A stretch of 64,000 bases of DNA from Chitinophaga rhizosphaerae (GTDB lineage Bacteria; Bacteroidota; Bacteroidia; Chitinophagales; Chitinophagaceae): positions 46,864-110,863 of the forward strand of contig NZ_RXLO01000013.1 in assembly GCF_003958645.1 (NCBI RefSeq), given 5' to 3'. Positions 50,323 through 59,285 of the stretch are shown here, piece by piece. Every line of letters starts with the position of its first letter. Positions within the stretch are counted from its first letter, which is position 1. The notes under the pieces were generated by a model. The model was not told the origin of the DNA. It did no database searches and saw only the letters and a list, made by a program, of their open reading frames with translations. Made by a program: the position numbers and the translations under genes.

Positions 50323-52812
50323 ATGAAAATGCTATTCAGCAGTTACTTCCGTTGTTTCCTTATTGGCGCGCTCTGTTGCATGGCGTATTCCTCCGTTCGC
50401 GGGCAGCATCCCGATTCGGTGGTGCAGCGTGTCAGGGATTCCACGGTGCAGATATTGCGCAAGGTTCTCGAAGCCGCGCCCGCCGAGTATGCGGCCAAAT
50501 ACCGGCAGCATGATTCCACCAATGCGCAGGACGCCCTGCTCGACGAGCTGCTCCGCACCATCCGTCACACCCACAATTTTCTCAAAACCAGTCTCGATAC
50601 GAACGCCATTAAAAAGGAACTGGCCGCCATCCGCCAGCGGTTCGAGATCGCCAGCGACGGGGTGTTCAAAAATACGGGCGCGTTGCAGACGGAAAGAAAT
50701 CTGACCACTTCCTACAAACTGGTCCATGAACTGCTGGAACGCGCCAACGTGCGGAAAGCGCAGGTAGATGCCTACAGGAAGAAGCTCGTGGGCTTTCGCC
50801 ATAATTTCGATTCCATCGCCAGCAAGCCGCAGTTATACACTATACCCATGGATTCGGCGGAGTTCCTGCCCGTGGTCCGCAAATTATACGTTGCGGCGAG
50901 AGAGATTTCTCCGATAGACAGTATCCTGTCCGGCTCATTGCACAACGTGCAGCACATTAAGGACCAGCTCGATTTGACGGTATATGAACTGCAATCCGGC
51001 CTGGAACAGATAGAAGGGTATGAAAGGGATCTGTCGGAACAAACCTTCCGGCGCGAAGTGAGCGGGTTGAATGAACGGCCGGTGAATGCCAGGCCCATGA
51101 ACGAAATCCTGCACCAGGCTTTCGAAAAGAACCGGCTGATCCTCTGGTTTTATGTCCGCAACAATCCCGGAAAGCTCGCCATCCTGGCGGTTCTCATGAT
51201 ATTCAGTACCATATTCTTGCGGACCCTTCGCCGGAAAGTGGCCACCAACGGGCTGTTGCGGAAGGATTTCGACGGGCAGCTCGTGTTGCGATATCCTGCG
51301 CTGTCGGCCGTTATGATCGTAGTTTGCATCTTCCAGTTCATTTTTCCCGATCCGCCGTGGGTGTTCATCTGCCTGCTGTGGGTGATCGCTTCCATTTGTT
51401 TGACCGTTATATTCAGAAGTTTCATCACGGCTTACTGGATGCGGTTTTGGTGGATGATCTGGCTGCTGTTCCTGCTGGCCTGCGCCGATAATTTCGTGTT
51501 GCAGGCATCGCGGCCGGAACGATGGTGGATGATAATATTGGCCGCCGGGGGGATTTTGGTGGGAAGCTGGTACCTGGCGCGCGGGCGCCGCGAGGAGCTC
51601 CGCGAACAATGGATCGTCTATTTCATCTGGTTCGTGGTGATCGTGGAGGCATTATCCATCATCGCCAATCTGACCGGGCGTTTCAACCTTGCGAAAGGAC
51701 TGATGGTGAGCGGGTTCATCAGCGTGGTGATCGCCATCATGTTTTTGTGGACGGTGCGCCTTATCAACGAGGCGCTTACGCTGGCATCAGACATTTACCA
51801 GACGCCGGAACGCCAGCTGTTCTTCGTAAACTTCGCCGCCGTTGGCCGGAAGGCCCCGCGGTTCTTTTACGTATTCCTCGTCGCCGGCTGGTTCTATCTT
51901 TTCGCCAGAACGTTTTACGTTTTCAATCTCGTCACCAAACCGCTTGAAAATTTCCTGTTCGACCAGCGTACCGTTGGCGCATATACGTTTTCGTTTTTCA
52001 GTGTGCTGGCCTTTTTCGCCATCCTCATCCTCGCGTCCATCATCTCCAAAATCGTTTCGTTCTTCGCGTCGGATAAATCTGGGCATCCTGCTGATACGGG
52101 CAGTCCGGCCGGATTGGGGAGCTGGCTGCTCGTGGTGCGGATCTTCATTTTCGTACTGGGCCTGTTGCTGGCATTCGCCGTGGCGGGTATTCCCATAGAC
52201 AGGGCTACGTTCGTATTGGGCGCGCTGGGCGTCGGGATCGGTTTCGGGTTGCAGTCGCTCGTGAATAACCTCGTGAGCGGTGTGATCCTGGCTTTCGAGA
52301 AACCCCTCAACGTGGGCGACCTCGTGGAAGTCAAAGGGAAAGCCGGCACGGTGAAATCCATCGGTTTCCGCAGCAGCCTCCTCCAGACGCTCGAAGGTTC
52401 CCACCTCGTGATCCCCAACGGCGAGCTGCTCAACGATCAGCTGGTGAACTGGAACATCCAGAAACTCATGCGCCGCAACACCCTGTTGGTGGGCGTTGCC
52501 TACGATTCGGACCTGCAGCTGGTGGAATCCATCCTGAAAAAAGTGATGAAATCGAACGGCGATATCCTGGCTTTCCCCGAGCCGGTTGTCTGGGCATCCG
52601 AATTCGGGGACAGCGCCATCGAGATACAGTTATACTTCTGGACGGGGAGCCTGCGCGCAGGGATGGTTGCCAAAAGCGAGCTGATCTTCGCCATTCATAA
52701 GGCGTTCCGCGAACAGGGGATCGTTATCCCGTTCCCACAGCGCGACCTGCACATCCGGCGGGAACCGGGCGAAGAAAAAGACAAGGAAGACGGTGGTGAT
52801 GCATCGGATTGA
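50323..52812 (+). CDS. Large mechanosensitive channel (MscS family)
   Basis: The 829-residue protein has a signal sequence ending around VRGQ, a periplasmic helical domain (about 30-250) with coiled-coil character, and some ten membrane helices. The C-terminal MscS core (about 600-800) has FVLGALGVGIGFGLQSLVNNLVSGVILAFEKPLNVGDLVEV, the pore helix and the start of the beta domain, followed by FRSSLLQTLEGSHLVIPNGELL. It resembles the MscK/MscM class that opens under membrane tension. The end is a short charged tail. Monocistronic, starting 38 bases after the VOC gene. Confidence 0.88.
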   Translation: MKMLFSSYFRCFLIGALCCMAYSSVRGQHPDSVVQRVRDSTVQILRKVLEAAPAEYAAKYRQHDSTNAQDALLDELLRTIRHTHNFLKTSLDTNAIKKELAAIRQRFEIASDGVFKNTGALQTERNLTTSYKLVHELLERANVRKAQVDAYRKKLVGFRHNFDSIASKPQLYTIPMDSAEFLPVVRKLYVAAREISPIDSILSGSLHNVQHIKDQLDLTVYELQSGLEQIEGYERDLSEQTFRREVSGLNERPVNARPMNEILHQAFEKNRLILWFYVRNNPGKLAILAVLMIFSTIFLRTLRRKVATNGLLRKDFDGQLVLRYPALSAVMIVVCIFQFIFPDPPWVFICLLWVIASICLTVIFRSFITAYWMRFWWMIWLLFLLACADNFVLQASRPERWWMIILAAGGILVGSWYLARGRREELREQWIVYFIWFVVIVEALSIIANLTGRFNLAKGLMVSGFISVVIAIMFLWTVRLINEALTLASDIYQTPERQLFFVNFAAVGRKAPRFFYVFLVAGWFYLFARTFYVFNLVTKPLENFLFDQRTVGAYTFSFFSVLAFFAILILASIISKIVSFFASDKSGHPADTGSPAGLGSWLLVVRIFIFVLGLLLAFAVAGIPIDRATFVLGALGVGIGFGLQSLVNNLVSGVILAFEKPLNVGDLVEVKGKAGTVKSIGFRSSLLQTLEGSHLVIPNGELLNDQLVNWNIQKLMRRNTLLVGVAYDSDLQLVESILKKVMKSNGDILAFPEPVVWASEFGDSAIEIQLYFWTGSLRAGMVAKSELIFAIHKAFREQGIVIPFPQRDLHIRREPGEEKDKEDGGDASD

Positions 52813-52949
52813 TTTATAACTGTTTGTGTGATATTGGCGCTATCCGTCACATTCTGCTGAAATTTTATTTCGGGCTACTTATATTGTAGAAACCAATTTC
52901 GACCACGTTGTGGAAACGTTTCGCGTTCCACCATACAGTTTTTATTACC

Positions 52950-55655
52950 ATGCGTATACCTGTAATTTCCCTGTTGAAATGCTTGCCGGTAGTGTTGGCT
53001 GCCTGCCTCGCCGGCGCATCTTCCTGTAACGAACGGCCCGCGCGGCCGGCCGATCCGAAAACGGACAAGCTCAAATTGCCGGACGGTTTCATCGCCGAAC
53101 ACCTTTTCAGTCCGTCGGACAGCGGGCGCGGCTCGTGGGTGGCCATGACCTTCGACGACAAGGGCCGCCTCATCGTGTCCGACCAATTCGGCGCCCTGTA
53201 CCGGCTGAAACTCCCGCCCATCGGGGCAGACAGTACACAAAAAGTGAGCATCGAGCCGCTGGGGCTCGGTAAAGACACCATCCCCGGCACCGATTCCGTG
53301 CGCACGAAAGTGACCATGGGCTTCGCACAGGGCCTGCTGTACGCTTTCAACAGCCTGTACGTGATGGTGAACCATACGGCCAACGACGAGTTCGGCAAAG
53401 GCAGCGGGCTGTACCGCCTGCAGGATACGGATAACGACGACCAGTTCGACAAAGTGACCCTGCTCAAAGCCATGGAAGGTTCCGGCGAGCACGGGCCGCA
53501 CAGCATCATCCTTTCGCCCGACGGGCAATCCATTTACCTCATCGCCGGCAACCACACCAAATGCCCGGAAATGGATGCGTACATGCTGCCCAGCAACTGG
53601 CAGGAAGATAACCTCATCCCCCGGATGGTAGACCCCAACGGGCATGCAGCGAACGTAAAGCCCCCCGGCGGATGGATCGCTAAAATCGATCCGGAAGGCA
53701 AGCACTGGGAACTGGTGAGCGCCGGTTACCGCAATCCGTTCGACATCGCGTTCAACGACGCCGGCGATCTTTTCACGTATGATTCGGATATGGAGTGGGA
53801 CTTCGGTTTGCCCTGGTACCGCCCCACAAGGATTTGCCATGCAACCGGCGGAAGCGATTTCGGTTGGCGGACGGGCTCCATGAAATGGTCGCCCGCCTAT
53901 CCCGACAACTTGCCGCCCGTGATCAACATCGGGCAGGGCTCGCCCACCAACCTGGTGTACGGCGGCAATGCACGGTTCCCGGAAAAATACCGGAAATCGA
54001 TGTTTGCGTTCGACTGGAGTTTCGGTATCGTGTATGCCCTTCAGCTGGAACCCAACGGCGGCTCGTACAAGGCTACCGGCGAGGAGTTCCTGTCCGGGTC
54101 GCCTTTGCCGTTGACGGACGGGGTGATCGGGCCTGACGGGGCGTTATATTTCCTCACCGGCGGCCGCAGACTGGAATCGGATTTGTACCGCGTGTATCAC
54201 GCAGATGCCGGCGACTATTCAAATGAACTGCAACCGGCGAAGCTGACCGAAGAAAATTCCCTGCGCCGGCAACTCGAAAAATATCAACATGGCCCTGATC
54301 CCGCGGCGGTCGATTTCGCCTGGCCGCAATTGAAACACCCCGACCGGTTCGTCAGATATGCAGCCCGGATCGCCCTGGAACATCAGCCCGTGGCGCATTG
54401 GCAGGGGAAAGTGTTCGCCGAGACCGATCCCGTGGCGCTGATTCATGGGGTGCTGTCGCTGGCGCGGATGGGCGATCCTTCGTTGCGCGACAGTCTTCTG
54501 CAAAAGCTGGCCACGGTCGATTTCGGGAAGTTGTCGCCCGAAAGCCAGGTAGACGCGGTGCGTGCGGCGGAAGTGACGGTGACGCGGATGGGGATGCCCG
54601 GCGATGCGTCGAGAGTGGCCCTGGCGGCCTGGCTCCAGCCGTTCTATCCTGCAAGGACGAACGAAATCAACCGTTTGCTCAGCAAACTGCTGGTGCATAT
54701 CGGTGCGCCGGATGCCGTGCGCATCACGGTGGAGCTGATGGCTTCCGCGAAAGACGATACATCGGCCGGCCAATCCCTGCTTTCTTCCTCAGACCTCATC
54801 ATGCGCAATCCGCAATACGGCATGGCCATTGCGGGGATGTTGGCGAAAATGCCCCCTGCACAGCAAACCTTCTACGCCACGGTGCTTTCCGGCGCGAAAG
54901 ACGGCTGGACGGACCCGCTGCGCCAGGCTTACTTTACATGGTACGCCGGTGCTTTCGGTTACCAGGGCGGCAATAGTTTCGTGGGTTACATCAATAACGC
55001 CCGGAAAAACGCGCTGGCGCTGGCGCCGAAAGAGCAATTCGCGCAACTGAATACCATCTCTGGCGATTCGATCGTGAAGGCCGGCGGGAACTATTCCGTG
55101 GCTTCGGGCGTGCAGCCCAAAGGCCCGGGCCGCAACTGGAAAGTGGACGAGGCGGTGAAAATGGTGGACAGCATTGGGTTCTCGTCCAGCAATTTCGAAC
55201 AGGGCAAAGCGATGTTCTCCGCCACGCTTTGCTCGAAATGCCATACCCTGGCAGGGCAGGGCGGTGTGGCCGGTCCGGACCTCACGCAGCTGGGCACCCG
55301 TTTCAGCAATAAAGACATCCTCGAATCGATCATCGACCCGAACAAAACCATTTCCGATCAATACGGTGCCACCGTTTTTTACCTGAAAGACGGGGGCAGC
55401 GTCATGGGAAGGTTGACGAACGAGGACGACGAGCAATATTTCGTTTCGCAAAACCCGTTCTCGCCGCAAGACATCCGGAAAGTACCGAAGAAAAGCGTGT
55501 CGAAAACACGCGTGTCCGAAGTATCGCCCATGCTGCCCGGTATGATCAACCGGCTGAGCCCGCAGGAGCTGGTAGACCTGATGGCTTACCTCAAATCAGG
55601 CGGCAATCCGAAAGACACGATCTTTACCAACAGCAAACATGCAGCCGTACGATGA
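52950..55655 (+). CDS. PVC-type propeller dehydrogenase-like lipoprotein with C-terminal heme c
   Basis: The 901-residue product has a lipobox (GASSC, about residue 26). An N-terminal beta-propeller (about 40-430) is of the type annotated as PVC-type or membrane-bound dehydrogenase (LPDGFIAEHLFSPSDSGRGSWVAM, GEHGPHSIILSPDGQSIYLIAGNH). A helical, HEAT-like middle follows (about 440-720). The heme c domain has CSKCH at 761-765 in the family context GVAGPDLTQLGTRF, and SIIDPNKTISDQYG. It overlaps the DUF1080 gene by four bases. That pairing is common in Bacteroidota and Planctomycetes and points to periplasmic sugar oxidation or 3-keto-sugar breakdown; the substrate is not known. Confidence 0.85.
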   Translation: MRIPVISLLKCLPVVLAACLAGASSCNERPARPADPKTDKLKLPDGFIAEHLFSPSDSGRGSWVAMTFDDKGRLIVSDQFGALYRLKLPPIGADSTQKVSIEPLGLGKDTIPGTDSVRTKVTMGFAQGLLYAFNSLYVMVNHTANDEFGKGSGLYRLQDTDNDDQFDKVTLLKAMEGSGEHGPHSIILSPDGQSIYLIAGNHTKCPEMDAYMLPSNWQEDNLIPRMVDPNGHAANVKPPGGWIAKIDPEGKHWELVSAGYRNPFDIAFNDAGDLFTYDSDMEWDFGLPWYRPTRICHATGGSDFGWRTGSMKWSPAYPDNLPPVINIGQGSPTNLVYGGNARFPEKYRKSMFAFDWSFGIVYALQLEPNGGSYKATGEEFLSGSPLPLTDGVIGPDGALYFLTGGRRLESDLYRVYHADAGDYSNELQPAKLTEENSLRRQLEKYQHGPDPAAVDFAWPQLKHPDRFVRYAARIALEHQPVAHWQGKVFAETDPVALIHGVLSLARMGDPSLRDSLLQKLATVDFGKLSPESQVDAVRAAEVTVTRMGMPGDASRVALAAWLQPFYPARTNEINRLLSKLLVHIGAPDAVRITVELMASAKDDTSAGQSLLSSSDLIMRNPQYGMAIAGMLAKMPPAQQTFYATVLSGAKDGWTDPLRQAYFTWYAGAFGYQGGNSFVGYINNARKNALALAPKEQFAQLNTISGDSIVKAGGNYSVASGVQPKGPGRNWKVDEAVKMVDSIGFSSSNFEQGKAMFSATLCSKCHTLAGQGGVAGPDLTQLGTRFSNKDILESIIDPNKTISDQYGATVFYLKDGGSVMGRLTNEDDEQYFVSQNPFSPQDIRKVPKKSVSKTRVSEVSPMLPGMINRLSPQELVDLMAYLKSGGNPKDTIFTNSKHAAVR

Positions 55656-56428
55656 TCCGCGTAACGAGGCAAATGAAAGTCATGTTGAAAGGCACAGCCA
55701 TCGCCGCAATGCCGCTGTTTTTCATGCATTGCGGCGGTAACAGGCCTGTGCCGGATACAGCGGACAGCAGTGGGTTCGCATCCATCTTCAACGGAAAAAA
55801 TCTCGATGGCTGGGATGGCGATACAGTGTACTGGCGGGTGGAAAACGGTATTTTGACGGGAGAGATCACGCCGGAAAAACCGCTTTCACGCAATACGTTT
55901 ATTATCTGGAAAGGCGGACAGCCGGCGGATTTTGAGCTAAAAACGCAGTTCCGCATGACAGCGGATGGGAACAGCGGCATCAATTACCGCAGTGAAGTTG
56001 TGCCAGGCGAGCCGCATACCTTGCGCGGTTACCAGGCAGATATCGATGCCGCACGCCGATACCTGGGGCAGAATTACGATGAATATGCGCGTACTACACT
56101 CGCATATCGCGGCCAGCGTGTAACCGTTCCCGCTTCAGACGTAAATCTGAAGGCCGGGATCAAAAACAACGCATGGGCGCCCGTGCAGGTAACCGGAACG
56201 CTTGGCAGCGATGCCTCCCTCAAATCCGTTTACAGGCCGGATGAATGGAACGAATACCGTGTGGTGGCGAAAGGCAGCAAATTGCAGCATTTCGTAAACG
56301 GAACGCTCCTGAGCGAAGTGACGGACGAAGATACCCTCCACCGGAAGCTGAAAGGCTGGCTGGGCCTGCAAGTGCATGCGGGGCCACCCATGAAAGTGGA
56401 GTTCCGTGATATCTTACTGAAACAATAG
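55652..56428 (+). CDS. DUF1080 (3-keto-disaccharide hydrolase domain) lipoprotein
   Basis: The 258-residue product begins with a signal sequence ending in MHC (Cys27), a lipoprotein anchor. The rest is the concanavalin-like DUF1080 domain: FASIFNGKNLDGWDGDTVYWRVENGILTGE, FELKTQFRMTADGNSGINYRSE and WLGLQVHAGPPMKVEFRDILLKQ. Characterised relatives cleave 3-keto-glycosides. Its ATG overlaps the stop of the propeller/heme protein (ATGA), so the two are translated together and a strong terminator follows. An internal ATG nine codons in is also possible. Confidence 0.85.
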   Translation: MIRVTRQMKVMLKGTAIAAMPLFFMHCGGNRPVPDTADSSGFASIFNGKNLDGWDGDTVYWRVENGILTGEITPEKPLSRNTFIIWKGGQPADFELKTQFRMTADGNSGINYRSEVVPGEPHTLRGYQADIDAARRYLGQNYDEYARTTLAYRGQRVTVPASDVNLKAGIKNNAWAPVQVTGTLGSDASLKSVYRPDEWNEYRVVAKGSKLQHFVNGTLLSEVTDEDTLHRKLKGWLGLQVHAGPPMKVEFRDILLKQ

Positions 56429-56432
56429 CGAT

Positions 56433-56462
56433 AAAGGCCGCCTTCACCGGGCGGCCTTTTTT
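56433..56462 (+). terminator. Rho-independent terminator after the DUF1080 gene
   Basis: GGCCGCC (56436-56442) pairs with GGCGGCC (56450-56456), with flanking AAA and TTTTTT. It lies four bases past the stop. Confidence 0.92.
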
Positions 56463-56503
56463 ACGCGCGGCATTCCTTAACTTTAATTAAAAATCGGAAA
56501 GAC

Positions 56504-57358
56504 ATGGTGAAAGCATTTTTAGGAATGGGCTTGCTGGGATCGAATTTCGTTACGGCGATGCTCGAAAAAGGAGATAAAGTGAGGGTTTGGAACCGCAGCC
56601 CCGAAAAGGCCGCGGCATTGGAACCACTGGGCGCGGAAGTCTTTGCCACGCCGGCGCGCGCCGTGCAGGGAGCGGCAGTCGTACACGTTACGCTGAAAGA
56701 CGATCAGAGTGTGGATGAAGTGCTGGCGGCCGCGGAAACCGGTCTGCAGCCCGGTACCGTTATCATCGATCATACCACTACTACCCAGGAAGGCGCCATC
56801 GCCAGAACGGCGGCCTGGAAAGAGAAGGGGTTCACCTATATACACGCACCGGTGTTCATGGGCCCTGCCAACGCCCGCGAAGGCAGTGGTTACATGCTCG
56901 TTTCCGGGAGTCGCGCGGTGGTGGAGAAAGTAAGTCCGCTGTTGGAGAAAATGACCGGTCAACTGGTAGATCTCGGTCCCGAAGAAGGAAAGGCCGCTGC
57001 GATGAAACTGATCGGAAACTGTTTTTTGGTGGCGTTTACGGCCGGTTTGCGGGATACGTTCGCTTTGGCGGGCGCACTCGGTCAGAACACCCGCGATGTG
57101 GGCAGCCTCTTCGAAATCTGGAACCCTGCGCAAATGCTGCCCGCCCGCATCCGGCGGATGAGCGGCGGCGATTATTCCAAACCCTCGTGGGAGCTGTCTA
57201 TGGCGCGCAAGGATACCGGGATCTTCATCGATACCGTGCAACAGCAAGGCGGCCACCTGGCGATCATGCCGGCTATCGCCGCGCTGATGGACGAGTGGAT
57301 CGCGAAGGGCTTTGGCGGGAACGACTGGAACGTGATCGCCAAAGACGTAGTTCAATAA
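56504..57358 (+). CDS. NAD(P)-binding beta-hydroxyacid dehydrogenase family protein
   Basis: The 284-residue protein starts MVKAFLGMGLLGSNFVTAML, a Rossmann GxGxxG turn, with VWNRSPEKAAAL, where Arg after Asn suggests NADP preference. HAPVFMGPANAREGSGYMLVSG is the substrate motif, and KAAAMKLIGN carries the catalytic Lys of the 6-phosphogluconate/3-hydroxyisobutyrate dehydrogenase family. The C-terminal helical domain follows (about 165-284). It may act as an imine reductase or hydroxyacid dehydrogenase. The following gene starts 10 bases later. Confidence 0.85.
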   Translation: MVKAFLGMGLLGSNFVTAMLEKGDKVRVWNRSPEKAAALEPLGAEVFATPARAVQGAAVVHVTLKDDQSVDEVLAAAETGLQPGTVIIDHTTTTQEGAIARTAAWKEKGFTYIHAPVFMGPANAREGSGYMLVSGSRAVVEKVSPLLEKMTGQLVDLGPEEGKAAAMKLIGNCFLVAFTAGLRDTFALAGALGQNTRDVGSLFEIWNPAQMLPARIRRMSGGDYSKPSWELSMARKDTGIFIDTVQQQGGHLAIMPAIAALMDEWIAKGFGGNDWNVIAKDVVQ

Positions 57359-57367
57359 AACCTTTTT

Positions 57368-57634
57368 ATGCCCTTTACCTTTTCTCATCCGGCGATCGTG
57401 TGGGTGGTGATGAGGCTCCCGGCCGACGGGCTTCCTGTTCAACCGGTAAACCTGCGGTATTGGATGCTGGTGTGTGGCTGGACGATGATTATCGTGGCAG
57501 TGAGGCTCCTCACGGGTTCGCAGCCGATTGCCATTGGGAACGGTGTCGTAACGGGCATCGCAGCTTTCCTGATGGGGCTCGTACTGGCGCCGCCGGTGTT
57601 GAAGTGGAAGCTGGAAGGAAGGGCGCCGCGCTGA
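57368..57634 (+). pseudogene. DUF4184-like membrane protein with internal deletion
   Basis: The 88-residue frame starts MPFTFSHPAIV, which is the hallmark beginning of DUF4184 membrane proteins of about 250 residues. After about 20 residues it passes directly into LRYWMLVCGWTMIIVAVRLLTG, which resembles the C-terminal part of that family. The middle (about 150 residues with several helices) appears to be missing while the frame is kept. It is either an in-frame deletion remnant or a very short relative. Family recognition is from memory. It sits 10 bases after the dehydrogenase gene. Confidence 0.5.
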
Positions 57635-57657
57635 ATTTGTCTTTACATGTCAATTAT

Positions 57658-58053
57658 ATGAAATTACCCGACATTCCACGATTACGGAAGGTATTGCTGG
57701 CAGACGCTTTCATCGGTGGCGTAACCGGCGTCGCCGGGCTGGCGCTCTATGGTTGGTGGAGCCGGTTCCTGGGACTTCCGGAGCGGCTGGTACTGCTGAT
57801 TGCGGCGGTTACGGGATTGTACGCCCTGATGGCCATGAGTTTGGTCGTGATGAAGCCGATTCGGGCACGGCCCGTGCGCTGGCTCGTGATCGCCAACTGG
57901 ATATGGGCCGCGGTGAGCGTGGGGATGTTGTGGCATTATGGCGGCGGCGCCACGGTTTTCGGGAAGATGTTCCTGGTCTTGCAAATAATCGTGGTAGGAG
58001 GGCTCGCCTGGCTGGAAGGCCGTCATATCGGGAAAAATGCCGACGAAGTGTAA
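57658..58053 (+). CDS. Small four-helix membrane protein of unknown function
   Basis: The 131-residue product has four hydrophobic segments (about residues 14-34, 42-62, 74-94 and 98-117) with short loops and a charged C-terminus. The start MKLPDIPRLRKVLLADAFIGG has an AT-rich leader and no obvious ribosome binding site. I recognise no family beyond general similarity to small bacterial integral membrane proteins of four helices. It follows the DUF4184 remnant by 23 bases and may share its transcript. Confidence 0.65.
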   Translation: MKLPDIPRLRKVLLADAFIGGVTGVAGLALYGWWSRFLGLPERLVLLIAAVTGLYALMAMSLVVMKPIRARPVRWLVIANWIWAAVSVGMLWHYGGGATVFGKMFLVLQIIVVGGLAWLEGRHIGKNADEV

Positions 58054-58093
58054 CAAATGGCCGACGAAGCCGTTTTACACTAAAATTCCCTTT

Positions 58094-58609
58094 ATGAGAT
58101 TCAACTTCTACACGCTGTTATTGCTGTTCGCGGTAACATTGGCCGCATCCTGCAGCAAAAGTAAAATTGAACACAAAAGCGCTTATGACCGGAGCTACGA
58201 CGCATGGGTCGATTTCAAATCGAAATCCGGGAACAAATACAAATACACCATAACTAATTCCAGCTTTTCCGGTTACAGCAGTGAAACCACAATCACCGTT
58301 GATGCAGGGAAAATCGTTGGAAGGGAGTTTATCAGCCATATGTGGGAGCAAAACGGGCAAATCGTCCAGAAAAGCAAATGGACGGAAGATCAAAGCGCCC
58401 TCAACACCCACGCTGAAGGCGTAACACCTATTACACTCGACGAAGTGTATGTGAAAGCCAAAAATGAATGGTTACTGAAACGGGGAGACGCCAATGTCTT
58501 CTTTGAAGCGAAAAATAATGGCATGATTTCCCTGGCCGGTTATGTGCCGATTGGCTGTCAGGACGATTGTTTCAGAGGCGTGCATATCAAATCCATCGTA
58601 CAATACTAA
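58094..58609 (+). CDS. Hypothetical lipoprotein, tandem paralog 1
   Basis: The 171-residue product has a lipobox (LAASCSKS, about residue 19). The mature part begins YDRSYDAWVDFKSKSGNKYKY and has beta strands, a WTED turn and a C-terminal part with FFEAKNNGMIS and GCQDDCFRG. The same layout occurs in the next gene (YNKSYKAWLAFKASAGDSYSY, FKAENNGMIS, CIDDCYSG), so the pair arose by duplication. The C-x-D-D-C motif suggests a disulfide or a metal site. Function unknown. An in-frame start at 58037 exists but would hide the signal peptide. Confidence 0.7.
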   Translation: MRFNFYTLLLLFAVTLAASCSKSKIEHKSAYDRSYDAWVDFKSKSGNKYKYTITNSSFSGYSSETTITVDAGKIVGREFISHMWEQNGQIVQKSKWTEDQSALNTHAEGVTPITLDEVYVKAKNEWLLKRGDANVFFEAKNNGMISLAGYVPIGCQDDCFRGVHIKSIVQY

Positions 58610-58696
58610 GTAAACTATAACGGAAACCTTGTGGCTATCAACCCCGCCCGGTACAGATTTTATCCCTGCAGCTTGTTTCACTTTTAAATTCAATTT

Positions 58697-59236
58697 ATGA
58701 GATTTACAAAGTTTGCCTTCATGCTCGGCATGTTGGCGGTAACCCTTTTTTCTGCATGCAGAAAAGACAAGGACGATTTTGCATACGAAGACGAGTACAA
58801 TAAAAGCTATAAAGCATGGCTGGCATTCAAAGCCAGTGCCGGCGATTCCTACAGCTACGTGTTATCGCGTGAGCGGTCGAACGTCAGTAAAGAGGAATTG
58901 CGACTTACCACAACGGTGGTTAACGGTAAAGTGACGAAGCGCGCATTTGCGCGGATTAAAATTGCGCAGAGCGGCAATGAAGTGCTGGAAGAATGGACGG
59001 AAGAAGGAGCAACCCTGGGATCGCACGAAGCGCCTTTCTTGTTTGGCCTCCTGACCATGGATCAGTTTTACGGCCATGTCAGAATGGAAATCCTGAAGCT
59101 CAATTCCGACTTTGAATATGATTTTAAAGCTGAGAACAACGGCATGATTTCATATGTAAGCGTAAAATCGAAAACGCTGATTTGTATAGACGATTGCTAT
59201 TCGGGATATTACGTCAAGGATATTCAAAAGCTGTAA
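58697..59236 (+). CDS. Hypothetical lipoprotein, tandem paralog 2
   Basis: The 179-residue product has a lipobox (LFSACRKD, Cys21). It shares with the preceding lipoprotein the N-terminal Y-x-x-SY-x-AW-x-x-FK pattern, a central WTE turn, the E/K-NNGMIS sequence and the C-terminal C-x-DDC-(F/Y)-x-G motif, but the rest has diverged strongly. Both are probably exposed or periplasmic beta-rich proteins of unknown function. It sits 87 bases behind its paralog and ends before a strong terminator. Confidence 0.7.
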   Translation: MRFTKFAFMLGMLAVTLFSACRKDKDDFAYEDEYNKSYKAWLAFKASAGDSYSYVLSRERSNVSKEELRLTTTVVNGKVTKRAFARIKIAQSGNEVLEEWTEEGATLGSHEAPFLFGLLTMDQFYGHVRMEILKLNSDFEYDFKAENNGMISYVSVKSKTLICIDDCYSGYYVKDIQKL

Positions 59237-59246
59237 TGTTTGTATG

Positions 59247-59285
59247 GAAAATCACCCGGTCCGCAGGGAGCCGGGTGATTTTTTT
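59247..59285. terminator. Strong terminator after the lipoprotein pair
   Basis: AATCACCCGG (59250-59259) pairs with CCGGGTGATT (59271-59280), a 10-bp stem followed by five more T. Its left side has AAA in front, so it may also serve the convergent thioredoxin-like gene. Confidence 0.92.

Noticed and set aside
57187..57657. N-terminal extension of the four-helix membrane protein back to 57187
   Set aside because: The extension overlaps the dehydrogenase and the DUF4184 remnant in another frame and reads as Arg-rich noise; the membrane protein starts naturally at 57658.
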